NCBI GenBank assembly: GCA_026645935.1
Contig: JAPKMP010000001.1
Coordinates: forward strand, 248,001 to 312,000
Length of the DNA: 64,000 nucleotides
Direction of reading: 5' to 3'
From: Candidatus Villigracilaceae bacterium
Lineage (GTDB): Bacteria > Chloroflexota > Anaerolineae > Anaerolineales > Villigracilaceae
Shown piece after piece: positions 29,910 through 39,342 of the stretch. The stretch's first letter is position 1; each line of letters starts with the position of its first letter. The notes under the pieces are model-generated. The model was given only the letters and a program-made list of their open reading frames with translations. It was not told the origin of the DNA and made no database searches. The position numbers and the translations under genes are program-made.

Positions 29910-30683
29910 ATGAAAAAATGCCCCTATTGCGCAGAAGAAATACAAGATGCGGCTATTGTATGTCGATATTGTAAGAGGAATTTAGCGGAAGGGGAGTCAT
30001 TGAGAAATTTTAAGGGTGCATCTTTGCACAACGCTCAGCACATGAATAAGAAACCAGGTTTTTTTCAAAACAAAGCTGTCAGAGCAAGTTTTGTGCTTAC
30101 AGTGTTATCAACAATATCAGTGGGCGTGAAATATTCTTTTGGTCCTGAATTTTTTGCTTCATTAGTAGTTTCAACAATCCCAACATTTATCTTTTGGTTT
30201 TTGATAAGCAGCTTGGTAATTTGGTTAACAAATAAAACTAGAGTAATTTGGGTCGCTTTAATCGGAGTCGGAGTTTGCTTCATAATTTTAGTTGTTGGTT
30301 TATTCATTTCGCCATCCCTTGAGCAAATACCTTCGTTTACTCCAACAACTACACCAATGCCAACCCGAACAAAGCCTACAGCAACAAATGTAAATGCTGT
30401 GTCGACTCCCACAGCTAAATGTATCGAGTGGAATGAGGTAACCCGTGACATGAAAGGTCGTGAAATATGCGTTTATGGAATTTTAGATAGATTTATGTTT
30501 AATGATGAGATATGGACTTCTTTTTTTTACTTTGGTCGGACTGACCAATTTTTCGTTACTAGTCCATATAAATGGGTTAGTGTACAAAAGGGAGATTGTT
30601 TCTCTGTCACAGGTAAAGTGAGGGTTAATAATATTGATACCCCGTTCATACAGATTGAAGATAAGATATATCAGTGTCCATAA
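29910..30683 (+). CDS. zinc-ribbon membrane protein
   Basis: [25 protein letters not shown] + TM segments. Confidence 0.7.
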   Translation: MKKCPYCAEEIQDAAIVCRYCKRNLAEGESLRNFKGASLHNAQHMNKKPGFFQNKAVRASFVLTVLSTISVGVKYSFGPEFFASLVVSTIPTFIFWFLISSLVIWLTNKTRVIWVALIGVGVCFIILVVGLFISPSLEQIPSFTPTTTPMPTRTKPTATNVNAVSTPTAKCIEWNEVTRDMKGREICVYGILDRFMFNDEIWTSFFYFGRTDQFFVTSPYKWVSVQKGDCFSVTGKVRVNNIDTPFIQIEDKIYQCP

Positions 30684-30721
30684 GTAACAAATAATCGAAC
30701 CCTTCTATTTAGGAGATAATT

Positions 30722-31072
30722 ATGAAGACCTGCCCATTTTGCGCAGAAGAAATACAGGATGCAGCAATTGTATGTCGCTATTGTGGTAATAATTTATCTG
30801 CAGACGTTCATAGGGAACAAGAGAAAAAGAAGAGTTATTTAGGCTCAATACTAACAATAATAGGCGGCATACTCGGTGAGTTATATGCTTTATATATTGT
30901 GTCTATAGAGTTTGGTTTAATTGGTGCAGCTTTAGCATTATTTTTCTTTCCCGTTGCAATTTTTGTTGCGCCACTTTACGCTCTTTTTGTTTACGGTGCA
31001 TGGTTTCCTTTGATAGTTGTATATGGACTCATTGGGATGGGAATGTTCCTAAACTATCGCACTGTGGATTAA
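30722..31072 (+). CDS. zinc-ribbon small membrane protein, N-terminal paralog of the preceding gene
   Basis: [25 protein letters not shown] + TM segments. Confidence 0.7.
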   Translation: MKTCPFCAEEIQDAAIVCRYCGNNLSADVHREQEKKKSYLGSILTIIGGILGELYALYIVSIEFGLIGAALALFFFPVAIFVAPLYALFVYGAWFPLIVVYGLIGMGMFLNYRTVD

Positions 31073-31264
31073 AATGCTGAGAAAAAATTACCGTCCGGTC
31101 TATGCCGAATCTGTGTTTTTCGTTGTTGCATGTAAGCAATTTTTTCTTCTTTCAGACACGTCAGCACATGTTTTGTTGTCAATCCTGTCAAGATACACTT
31201 ACCTCCTCGGCTGGGATGTGGTAACGCAATCCGTTCGCAATTGCCATTTCTAATCAAAGGAAAT

Positions 31265-31837
31265 ATGGCTCGTAAGCGCTTTTTGTTTTCATTGAGAAAG
31301 GAAAATCGGCAGAAGGGAGTTCCTCAAATTGGAATCCCCCCGTATTTTCACACGCCTTCTTTTCCAAGATTAACTCACCATCAAAGAGATTTGATAAATA
31401 AGCTTGTAGAAATAACGAGGAAACGTGGCGAATACTTGGGCGAATTCTGGTGGCGTGTAGATCCTGATGAACCAAATATTGTCACACAAATTAAACCGAG
31501 AACACGGGAGGGTAACTTCGACCCTGATAATCCAATATTTCAAGGAAAAGAATGGGATTCGGTAGTACAGCAAGCAAACATGGCCACACTGGACAGGTTA
31601 GGGTACATCGTTATTAGCGAAGTAAATGAGTATGGATCAAACCGAGAAAAATGGCGTCACATCGCAGTTGCTCAGCAGGGCTTTGATTTCTACGATCACA
31701 TCCATAAACCTCTTCTCTTCCGTTTCGCGAAATTTATTTCGGAAAAGTCAGAAAACCACCTCTTGGCGTTCGTGTTTGGTCTTATTGGAGCAATTGCGAT
31801 TGAATTGATAAAGTTTATAATAAATATGTTTTCGTAA
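31265..31837 (+). CDS. hypothetical protein with C-terminal TM helix
   Basis: ORF; HLLAFVFGLIGAIAIELIKFIINMF C-terminus. Confidence 0.55.
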   Translation: MARKRFLFSLRKENRQKGVPQIGIPPYFHTPSFPRLTHHQRDLINKLVEITRKRGEYLGEFWWRVDPDEPNIVTQIKPRTREGNFDPDNPIFQGKEWDSVVQQANMATLDRLGYIVISEVNEYGSNREKWRHIAVAQQGFDFYDHIHKPLLFRFAKFISEKSENHLLAFVFGLIGAIAIELIKFIINMFS

Positions 31838-31879
31838 ATTGGAAATCTTTTTTTGAACGAATAGAAAAGGATGTTGAAT

Positions 31880-32371
31880 ATGAAAGAACTGCTTACTTCA
31901 ACCGCTTTGTTTATACTAGTTCTTTCGGGTTGCGCTCCAACTCCAACTCCTGATATTTCTAGAATAGACCCTTGTGCCCCAGACGTATTAACAAGGATAG
32001 CTCCCGCTGTTGCTAAAGGGGCTGTGCCTGCGTGTGATAAGATTCCCACTACTGAACCCCCTGCGAATACATCTGGTGTGACTTTGACTGCCGCAGATGT
32101 ATTGTGTAAAGATACAGGTGGCAATATTGGCGAGTATGTCTTTTGTAAAATCCCAAATGCACACTGTTCTTATCAACCTGGAGAGATGGGAAGTCCTACC
32201 TTTTGTAATGATGAGCCTTATCCAAACCATGCTTTTACTTTAATAGTTTGGAGAGAAGACTGGAGTGATTTAGATGGAAAATGTATTTATGTTGATGGCG
32301 TTATATCTGCATATGACGGAAAGCCACAAATTACAGCCACTGGTCGTGGTCAAGTTCTCGAATGCAAATAA
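31880..32371 (+). CDS. hypothetical lipoprotein
   Basis: MKELLTSTALFILVLSGCAPTPTPD lipobox. Confidence 0.6.
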   Translation: MKELLTSTALFILVLSGCAPTPTPDISRIDPCAPDVLTRIAPAVAKGAVPACDKIPTTEPPANTSGVTLTAADVLCKDTGGNIGEYVFCKIPNAHCSYQPGEMGSPTFCNDEPYPNHAFTLIVWREDWSDLDGKCIYVDGVISAYDGKPQITATGRGQVLECK

Positions 32372-32409
32372 AAGATTATTATAAATTAATAAGGCAGACT
32401 AAAAACGTT

Positions 32410-32621
32410 CTCCAACAAAGCATACACTGTGCTTTCATGCTAACACCTGACTGGCAGGACTCTGCGGCATTTTCAGGCTTTCTTTTACCCTTAGCCTTTT
32501 TCTGGTCGGACGGCTTGGCCATCCGACCGCCCTAGTAATCCACTACATTGATTCTTTTACATTGCAAACGCCTATTTCATAAGGAATCTGGCTCAACTGC
32601 ACTAAAAAATTCATGTTAGCC
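32410..32621. other. structured non-coding segment (hairpins) in the AT-rich island; possible recombination-site remnant
   Basis: No ORF over 60 aa in the track; AAAGCA/TGCTTT hairpin (32417-32435), GGTCGGA/TCCGACC hairpin (32504-32528), flanked by TCCAACAAAGC and GTTAGCC. Confidence 0.3.
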
Positions 32622-32740
32622 GAGTACTAGTGCAAAAGCGCAGGCATTTGTTTGGAAAGGATTTTCCCACAGGGCGAATTACTCGCCGTCTAGAGCCATG
32701 ATCCCCAATCACTCAAAGACCTGATCGATATCGTATTGTA

Positions 32741-33250
32741 ATGAACAGTGAATCCATCGCAATACCCCTCAAACGCTTCCTGCTCGTCGAGCAATGCCCG
32801 GCGGAGTGGAGGGGCTTTGATCTGTATCTGTTTCGCGATGATGAGGTTGGGTTCTATGCGGGGCAGTCGCAGGTTGCGTTTGCGCGGGTATGGGAGCATT
32901 TGCTGGGGGGCTTTCACGGGCATTCCATCGTTGGGCGGTTCATCTGGTGCAATTGGCCCCGGTCGATGAGTTTTACGATCGAGTTGATGAGTTCACAGTC
33001 GCAGGATTTCGATGGGGTGGGGAACGATTTGAACGCTTCGGAGCGTCTGTTGATCGAGCGCTGGTCGCCGTGCTTCAACGTGTCGTTGAACAGTCAGCCG
33101 ACGCCGTTACCTGCATCCTACCTGCCACCGAACGCTTCGTTCAGGCGCAGGCAGGGGTTGAATGCGCTCATCCGCGAGGCGGAGCGGGCGGTCAAAGCGG
33201 AGGATGCGAAACTTTGGTTGGAGGATATGGAGAAGCTTCAACACAGGTGA
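32741..33250 (+). CDS. GIY-YIG-like domain protein
   Basis: FDLYLFRDDEVGFYAGQSQVAFARVWEHL ... LNASERLLIERWSPCFNVSLN resembles a GIY-YIG core. Confidence 0.55.
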   Translation: MNSESIAIPLKRFLLVEQCPAEWRGFDLYLFRDDEVGFYAGQSQVAFARVWEHLLGGFHGHSIVGRFIWCNWPRSMSFTIELMSSQSQDFDGVGNDLNASERLLIERWSPCFNVSLNSQPTPLPASYLPPNASFRRRQGLNALIREAERAVKAEDAKLWLEDMEKLQHR

Positions 33251-33386
33251 AGCCTTTCCTGGTTGATGCGCTTGTCACGATTCTGCGCACCGACTTTTTT
33301 CAGGTCGGACCAATGACCCCAACATCACTTTCAAAGGGGATAAATGTTACAATGATATTGAGTACAAAATAACGAAGGAGAATCGT

Positions 33387-34139
33387 ATGGCTCGCAAATT
33401 GGTCGTATTCGTTTTGGTGCTGGCGCTCCTGTCCATTGTCAAACCGGCATTTGCCATCACCAACGGGGAGTTGGATGGCGGCCAGCACCCGAATGTTGGC
33501 GCTCTGGTGTCGCCAACCCAATATTCTGACGGTACCTGGTTATACTGCTCGGGCACGTTGATCTCGCCGACGGTGTTTCTAACCGCGGCGCATTGCGATG
33601 AGGGCACTTCAAGTGTGAAGGTAACCTTTGACCCGGATTATGTGGATGGGGACAAAACGTATACCGGCACCTGGCATGCCGATCCCCTCTATAATCAAGC
33701 CCAGGATGACCCGCATGACATTGCTGTCATCGTCTTCAATAAGCCGATCAAAGGCATCACCCCGGCGGCTCTGCCTACGGCTGGTTCACTTTCTGATCTT
33801 CCCAAGGACCAACAATTCACCTCGGTCGGGTATGGCGCTTATGAAGTAACCAATGGTCCAGGCGGCCATCAGTACCTTTACAATGACGTCCGCATGGTTG
33901 CGACTGGGACCCTGAATGCGACTAATCCCGCCTGGCTTCGCATTTCCATGAACCCGTCCACGGGAAATGGCGGTACTTGCTACGGTGACTCGGGCGGTCC
34001 GAACTTTCTGGGAACAACCAATATCCTGGCGGCAACCACCATCACAGGCGACGCCGTCTGTCGCTCCACGAACGTCACGTATCGCCTCGATACAGATTCC
34101 GCACGGAATTTTCTTGCTCAGTTCGTGACCTTGCCGTAA
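33387..34139 (+). CDS. secreted trypsin-like (S1) serine protease
   Basis: Signal peptide; TAAHCDE, DIAVIVF, CYGDSGGPNF triad. Confidence 0.9.
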   Translation: MARKLVVFVLVLALLSIVKPAFAITNGELDGGQHPNVGALVSPTQYSDGTWLYCSGTLISPTVFLTAAHCDEGTSSVKVTFDPDYVDGDKTYTGTWHADPLYNQAQDDPHDIAVIVFNKPIKGITPAALPTAGSLSDLPKDQQFTSVGYGAYEVTNGPGGHQYLYNDVRMVATGTLNATNPAWLRISMNPSTGNGGTCYGDSGGPNFLGTTNILAATTITGDAVCRSTNVTYRLDTDSARNFLAQFVTLP

Positions 34140-34168
34140 ATGCGATCTGCAAGCCTCAATTTACTGAT

Positions 34169-34211
34169 AAGAAGGACTCCAATCGAGAGGAGGATTGGAG
34201 TCCTTCTTTCT
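34169..34211. terminator. intrinsic terminator
   Basis: AAGAAGGACTCCAATC-GAGAGGAG-GATTGGAGTCCTTCTT. Confidence 0.9.
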
Positions 34212-34261
34212 TAGATGCGTATCGATTAACGACTTGACTTAATTTTGAATCGGAGAAATCC

Positions 34262-34684
34262 ATGCAAATCCCCCAACCCCTCATCGACCTGATTGCCTCC
34301 GGCTCGCATGCGCATTTGGTGACGATGAACAAGGACGGAAGCACTCACGTGACCGTGGTGTGGGTCGGCGTCGAAGACGGCGAGATCGTCGCTGGGCATC
34401 TGCCCCGCAATCAGAAAGTCCGCAACATCGAGCGGGACTCTCGCGTCGTCCTCTCGCTCGAAGCGGATACGTTGAGCAGTTATGGGCTGAGGGAATATGC
34501 CGTCGTATACGGCACAGCCCGCATCACAGAAGGAGGCGCGGCGGCTTTGCTGCAAAAACTTGCCTATGTGTACATGGGACCCGGCGTGAAATTCCCGCCG
34601 ATGGAGAATCCTCCGCCCGGTTACATCACCCGCATCCGAGTGGAGCGGGTCGAAGGCGTCGGTCCGTGGGTCACAAGGTCTTAG
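34262..34684 (+). CDS. PPOX/F420-type pyridoxamine 5'-phosphate oxidase family protein
   Basis: HAHLVTMNKDGSTHVTVVWVGVEDGEIVAGHLPRNQKVRNIERDSRVVLSLE. Confidence 0.85.
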   Translation: MQIPQPLIDLIASGSHAHLVTMNKDGSTHVTVVWVGVEDGEIVAGHLPRNQKVRNIERDSRVVLSLEADTLSSYGLREYAVVYGTARITEGGAAALLQKLAYVYMGPGVKFPPMENPPPGYITRIRVERVEGVGPWVTRS

Positions 34685-34708
34685 AATTTTTATCGATGGA
34701 GAGGAACA

Positions 34709-34948
34709 ATGGCAGAAGCAAAAGTTTGTCCAAAATGCAACGGCTCGATGAAGCCGGGGCGCATCATGAAATTCAACGAATATACGCTCAAAACGAAATA
34801 TGTGTATGTCTTTGCGCCGGATGAAGAATCGGCTCCAGATCTATCGAAGGCATTTTCCGGCAAGCCGCTCTCGAATGAACGCAAGCCTCTCGCGGCGTAT
34901 TGCTGTGACGAATGCGGATTTGTGGAATTCTATGGTTTGCCCGCGTGA
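34709..34948 (+). CDS. small zinc-ribbon protein
   Basis: CPKCNGSMKPG ... CCDECGFVEFYG. Confidence 0.75.
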   Translation: MAEAKVCPKCNGSMKPGRIMKFNEYTLKTKYVYVFAPDEESAPDLSKAFSGKPLSNERKPLAAYCCDECGFVEFYGLPA

Positions 34949-35568
34949 GCATACAAGACGCTTATAACGAATGGTCGGATATCTACGACTCGAACACGAA
35001 TCCCACCCGTGACCTCGACGCCCAGGTGACGCGCCTCCTCCTTACGGGACAGCGCTTCCCGTCCATTTTGGAGATCGGTTGCGGGACGGGGAAGAACACC
35101 GGGTTCCTTGCCACGCTTGGTGATTCTGTCCTGGCATTCGACTTCTCTGAAAGGATGCTTGCCAGAGCCCGTCAAAAAGTGACGGCGGAGCATGTCCGAT
35201 TTGCCTGGGCGGATATCACCCAGCCCTGGAATTGCGCGGATAATTCGTTCGACCTTATCACTTGCAATCTGGTTTTGGAACACATCAAAGACTTGAATCA
35301 CGTCTTCGCCCAAGCCGCGCGGACCTTGCGCAGTGGGGGACAGTTTCTCGTCAATGAGTTGCATCCTTTCAAACAATACGGCGGGACAAAGGCTCGTTTC
35401 GAGCGCGGCGCGGATATAGTTGAAGTGCATGTCTTCACCCATCACATCTCCGAGTTCATCCTCACTGCGGAGAGGAATGGACTAAAGTTACTGAAATTCG
35501 ATGAGGTCTGGCACGCGGACGATGTCGGCAAACCGCCGAGATTGGTGTCGTTCATGTTTGGGAAATAG
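34945..35568 (+). CDS. class I SAM-dependent methyltransferase
   Basis: GTG start overlapping the upstream TGA; ILEIGCGTGKNTGFLATLGDSVLAFDFSERMLARAR. Confidence 0.88.
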   Translation: MSIQDAYNEWSDIYDSNTNPTRDLDAQVTRLLLTGQRFPSILEIGCGTGKNTGFLATLGDSVLAFDFSERMLARARQKVTAEHVRFAWADITQPWNCADNSFDLITCNLVLEHIKDLNHVFAQAARTLRSGGQFLVNELHPFKQYGGTKARFERGADIVEVHVFTHHISEFILTAERNGLKLLKFDEVWHADDVGKPPRLVSFMFGK

Positions 35569-35646
35569 TCCCCGCCGTCCTTCGGACACCTCCCCCAACT
35601 GCGACAGAACTACCGTCGCAGTTGGGGGAGGGCAGGGTGGGGGTCA

Positions 35647-36240
35647 TCACTCACAGGTAAAAGAAAAATTCATCGAATTGCTTTTCAGCCCGGCTTCGTC
35701 ATATAAGGTTGCCTGTAACGTCACATCCTGCTGCCCTTCGCACCAGATGTAGAGTTGATAAACGCCTGAATACGGATCGCCCGCAATGAGGTAGGGTCTT
35801 GGGTCGTAGACTGCCCCGCTGAAATTGATGGCAGAAACCACGTTCAGTGTGAGGCGGTTTACATCGCCGTTCCGGTCGTGGAAGTAGAGATTGCCGTAGT
35901 TGGGTTCTCCATCGCCGATGATGGTGCTGAGGAATTCGATGCTCACGATCACCGGCGCGGATGGCGGTTCGACGGTGGCGCTGAGAATGGCTTCGTAGGT
36001 TGCTTTTTGATTGGTGGCGTAGGCGTTATTGTAATCTGCCATTTCGGTGTCTTGCCGAATATCCTCTTCGATCTCAAGTTGAATTTGGGTCCACTCGCGC
36101 GAGATGGCGGTATACGTCCCCGAGTAGACATCTTTGGAAATGTCGTATCCGACCAGGTCCCAGACGATGCAGCTGAGGGAAATGAACATAATCAACAGCA
36201 GCGTGAGACCCCATTGAAAGATGTGTTTATCCGTTTTCAT
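35647..36240 (-). CDS. hypothetical lipoprotein/membrane protein
   Basis: MKTDKHIFQWGLTLLLIMFISLSCIVWDLVG. Confidence 0.6.
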   Translation of the reverse strand: MKTDKHIFQWGLTLLLIMFISLSCIVWDLVGYDISKDVYSGTYTAISREWTQIQLEIEEDIRQDTEMADYNNAYATNQKATYEAILSATVEPPSAPVIVSIEFLSTIIGDGEPNYGNLYFHDRNGDVNRLTLNVVSAINFSGAVYDPRPYLIAGDPYSGVYQLYIWCEGQQDVTLQATLYDEAGLKSNSMNFSFTCE

Positions 36241-36266
36241 CTTTTTCTTCCTTTCATGCCGGGGCA

Positions 36267-36935
36267 TCACGGACCGCATACCCAATCCACCGGCACGCTG
36301 ATCGATTCGATCTCGGGCGAAGTAAGCAGATACAAACATGCCGGGCGGTCGAAGACTCCCGCAACAAGGTCCACATATTCGATGCCTGCCTTCCCGTCGC
36401 TGAAAAAGGTGGCGCGGAAGTTCTTCTCCCATGCCTGCCCGGGGAAGAGCAGGTCTGAATACCAATAACAGGTGTCGCAATCTTTTGGAGGCGCGTGGAT
36501 GTTTACGTTCGTGCGGCGGACGATCCATATCCCTTCGCTCGAATGGACATTGTTTCCGGTCAATTTGTAATCACATTCCCGGTAATAAGGTTCTTGAACC
36601 TCTTTGACGATTTCGATCGATGTTTGGATGTAAAGCGTCGCGTCGCACGCCTGTGCGGGAGCATTCGTGGGCGGGACGTATTCCTCCGTCCCTTCTGTGG
36701 GCGGATTCTCCTCCGCCTCGTTCCCGGCTGGAGTTGTCTCCCCCGCTTCGGGCGTGGTCTTCGGATCGGATTTGGCTTTCTCGCACCAGGCGTCTTCGTC
36801 CATCGTGGACGGATGCCACGTCCCGCCGTTCATCTCGCAGAAATAATCGGGCAGCGTATCCGCAATGGTGCAAGCCAATTGGAGAATCAATATCAAAATC
36901 GCCCCAATCCACCCCGGGTTTGTTCTCTTCTTCAT
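36267..36935 (-). CDS. hypothetical secreted lipoprotein
   Basis: MKKRTNPGWIGAILILILQLACTIADTLPDYFCEMNGGTWHPS. Confidence 0.6.
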   Translation of the reverse strand: MKKRTNPGWIGAILILILQLACTIADTLPDYFCEMNGGTWHPSTMDEDAWCEKAKSDPKTTPEAGETTPAGNEAEENPPTEGTEEYVPPTNAPAQACDATLYIQTSIEIVKEVQEPYYRECDYKLTGNNVHSSEGIWIVRRTNVNIHAPPKDCDTCYWYSDLLFPGQAWEKNFRATFFSDGKAGIEYVDLVAGVFDRPACLYLLTSPEIESISVPVDWVCGP

Positions 36936-37143
36936 GACAGCCCTCCCGTCATGCTGGAAACGCTTCTCGTATTAAATTGTACGGCGGGGGAAAGTGGAAT
37001 TCAAGCGGGGAATCGTATTCGACGCTCCATGCTGCGATGAAATATAAAACGAGGCAGTCCCATGTTGGTGATTGCCTCGTTTTGACTGGCTTGAATATAA
37101 GTTCATTTACCTGGGCGATTCACCTGTGACATCATTTCGCTGC

Positions 37144-37506
37144 CTATGTAATTTGAATCACCATCGGGCTGAAATAGGGAATCAACCAGACCAGCCAGAC
37201 GAAGATGCTGAACTTGTGGAAGTTGACGATCATCTTCTCGTCCTTCTTTATCAGGACAACGGTCGCCCAGACCGCATGGACGAACATCAGGATGATCGCC
37301 AGCAAGCCTGATATTCCATGAACATCGAAAGCCATGCCCCCCACATACTCGAACATCAGGCCGGTACCCCACGTATCGCAGACCAATCCCAGCCAAAAGA
37401 AAACCGTGTGCCAGACTTTGAGCCTGCCTTGAATGCGTTCGCTCCACACGCCAATGGAATAGAACACCAGGGCAAGATTGATGATGATCACAGCAAGGGG
37501 ATTCAT
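37144..37506 (-). CDS. HsmA-like (TIGR03987-type) membrane protein
   Basis: VFYSIGVWSERIQGRLKVWHTVFFWLGLVCDTWGTGLMFEYVGGM. Confidence 0.7.
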   Translation of the reverse strand: MNPLAVIIINLALVFYSIGVWSERIQGRLKVWHTVFFWLGLVCDTWGTGLMFEYVGGMAFDVHGISGLLAIILMFVHAVWATVVLIKKDEKMIVNFHKFSIFVWLVWLIPYFSPMVIQIT

Positions 37507-37675
37507 GGATTGCGTCCTCCGGGTTTGATGTTTGAGCCATTTTACTCATCAACCCGCCCGGCTCGAAGTGTATTTTGTCACCCTACAAAGGGAACAGTTC
37601 GGTTCGTATTTTTGCCCCACCAGTCTTCGCGTAGGCAAATGTGATTTATCCCTCCTACAACCCCAGCAGGGTTTA

Positions 37676-37738
37676 AAAAATGTCAGCACATTTTTGGGAA
37701 AACGTTGGTACATTTTTTAAAAATGACGGGTCATTTTT
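37676..37738. repeat. three phased 18-20-bp inverted repeats
   Basis: AAAAATGT-CAGC-ACATTTTT, AAAACGT-TGGT-ACATTTT, AAAAATGA-CGGG-TCATTTTT; centres about 685.5, 707.5, 728.5. Confidence 0.8.
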
Positions 37739-37778
37739 GCCGGGAAGGGCTGGGAGGCTGGAAAATTCCTTATTTCCT

Positions 37779-37874
37779 AAACCTGACAAGTCTCACCCGC
37801 GCTGCTGCGGACCATTACCCCCGCGCGGACTTGGCTCTCAATTTGCCAGCCTGTTGTGGAGACCTGTCAGGTTA
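37779..37874. repeat. 96-bp segment bounded by imperfect inverted repeats
   Basis: AAACCTGACAAGTCTC ... GAGACCTGTCAGGTTA (14/16 complementary). Confidence 0.6.
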
Positions 37875-37986
37875 GTTGTATGGAGGTGAGATAAAAACTA
37901 ACAGTTACCTTTTGGGAAGCAGGGTCGGGTCGCTTTCGCCCTTGCTCCTCGCCCTTCCTTGCATAGATATAGATAAGGAAGCAAGA

Positions 37987-39201
37987 TTACCCATTTCTTT
38001 TCAATTTTGGGATGTTGGTATTTAATTTCAAATCAATCATTTCTATCTCTGCAGCTAGAATCTTTAGAGGTTCAGAATCTTTGCGCGCCCTTTCGAAAAG
38101 TTCAGCAGATGCAATAGCCCGAAGATTAGGTGTTCCATCAACCTCTAAATATTCAACCGTAACTAAAGAAGAATTAGTGTGCAACCACAGCATCTCAACA
38201 AATTGAGATGCGTGAATGCTTCGAACTCGAGGTTCCATACTAGTAATATCTTGAACTATGAGTTTTGCATTGTTTCTATCGAATTGAATGTCAATGACTT
38301 CAAAGCCTTGGGATGCAATAGCTGAGACCAAATTCAAGATTTCTGCTTCTGAGCGAATTTCAATTTTCTCAGAGGGGGGTAATCCCATTGAGCGCATTTC
38401 ATATAAATTATCAATACCGAAAATTGTACTGGCGAGCTTTAAACATCTAAGGGTCATAAATACTTTTTGTGTAACAGCGTATAAGGCTTCTCTACTTAAA
38501 GTTATTTCTTTCCTGTTTTCGGGTCTCCCATAAGTACAAACAATCAATTCGTCTTTGAAAAATATGGACAGATGTTGTGCGATATTACGCCATTGATTCA
38601 ACCTGACGTTTTCGATAACAAAGAAACTTGATGGATAGGAAAATTTAATTAATTCATCAAGTACTCTGCCAAGATCCATGCTATCAATTTCGTCAAAGGT
38701 TATTGAAATACCCTGAAAGACTTTGATTTGTTGTAAAAGTTCATTTGAATAAGGTTTGATTGAACCTTCTATTGCACCCCCAATATTCCTTAAACATTCG
38801 TGAGCAAATTCTTCTAACCCTAATCCAGTTTTATCTATTTCAAGATGAATTTGGCTCCAATATTTAGAAAGCGCTTCTCTCTTGTATGGTATCCAATCTA
38901 AGTAGCTCACAAAACACAACTCACGATTTTGTCGCTTGGCACCTTGGTGGACTCTTAAAGCGAACTCAAAGAGTTTTATGGCAAGCCCATCCTTTAATAT
39001 CGTGGCAAATTCAATCAATTCTGGCACCAATAACTGAACAGCCTGTTTCTCTAATACTTCTTGATTTTCAAAATAAGGCGAAAAAGCGTTTATTACATCA
39101 TTCTTGACATCATCTGGTGTCATTCCAGCCTTGAAAGCCTCAATTAATGAGGTATGCTTTTTTATACTCGAGATTATTTTTGAATATTTCTTTTCTACCA
39201 T
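37987..39201 (-). CDS. hypothetical protein, AT-rich, no recognised family
   Basis: 404-aa ORF in AT-rich segment. Confidence 0.6.
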   Translation of the reverse strand: MVEKKYSKIISSIKKHTSLIEAFKAGMTPDDVKNDVINAFSPYFENQEVLEKQAVQLLVPELIEFATILKDGLAIKLFEFALRVHQGAKRQNRELCFVSYLDWIPYKREALSKYWSQIHLEIDKTGLGLEEFAHECLRNIGGAIEGSIKPYSNELLQQIKVFQGISITFDEIDSMDLGRVLDELIKFSYPSSFFVIENVRLNQWRNIAQHLSIFFKDELIVCTYGRPENRKEITLSREALYAVTQKVFMTLRCLKLASTIFGIDNLYEMRSMGLPPSEKIEIRSEAEILNLVSAIASQGFEVIDIQFDRNNAKLIVQDITSMEPRVRSIHASQFVEMLWLHTNSSLVTVEYLEVDGTPNLRAIASAELFERARKDSEPLKILAAEIEMIDLKLNTNIPKLKRNG

Positions 39202-39222
39202 TAACTAAACCCTTAATTTGTA

Positions 39223-39336
39223 TCAAAACCCTTCCGCCACGTACTCACCCCACACCCCTCTCAGCGTATTACAAATCTCTCCGAGGGTCATGTCATGTTC
39301 CACGCACTCGATGAAGAGCGGCATGAGATTCTCCCA
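39223..39336 (-). pseudogene. C-terminal remnant of a methylmalonyl-CoA mutase-like large subunit gene
   Basis: Translates [36 protein letters not shown]; 34/36 aa identical to the 3' end of the intact gene at 40008. Confidence 0.85.
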
Positions 39337-39342
39337 TAAATG

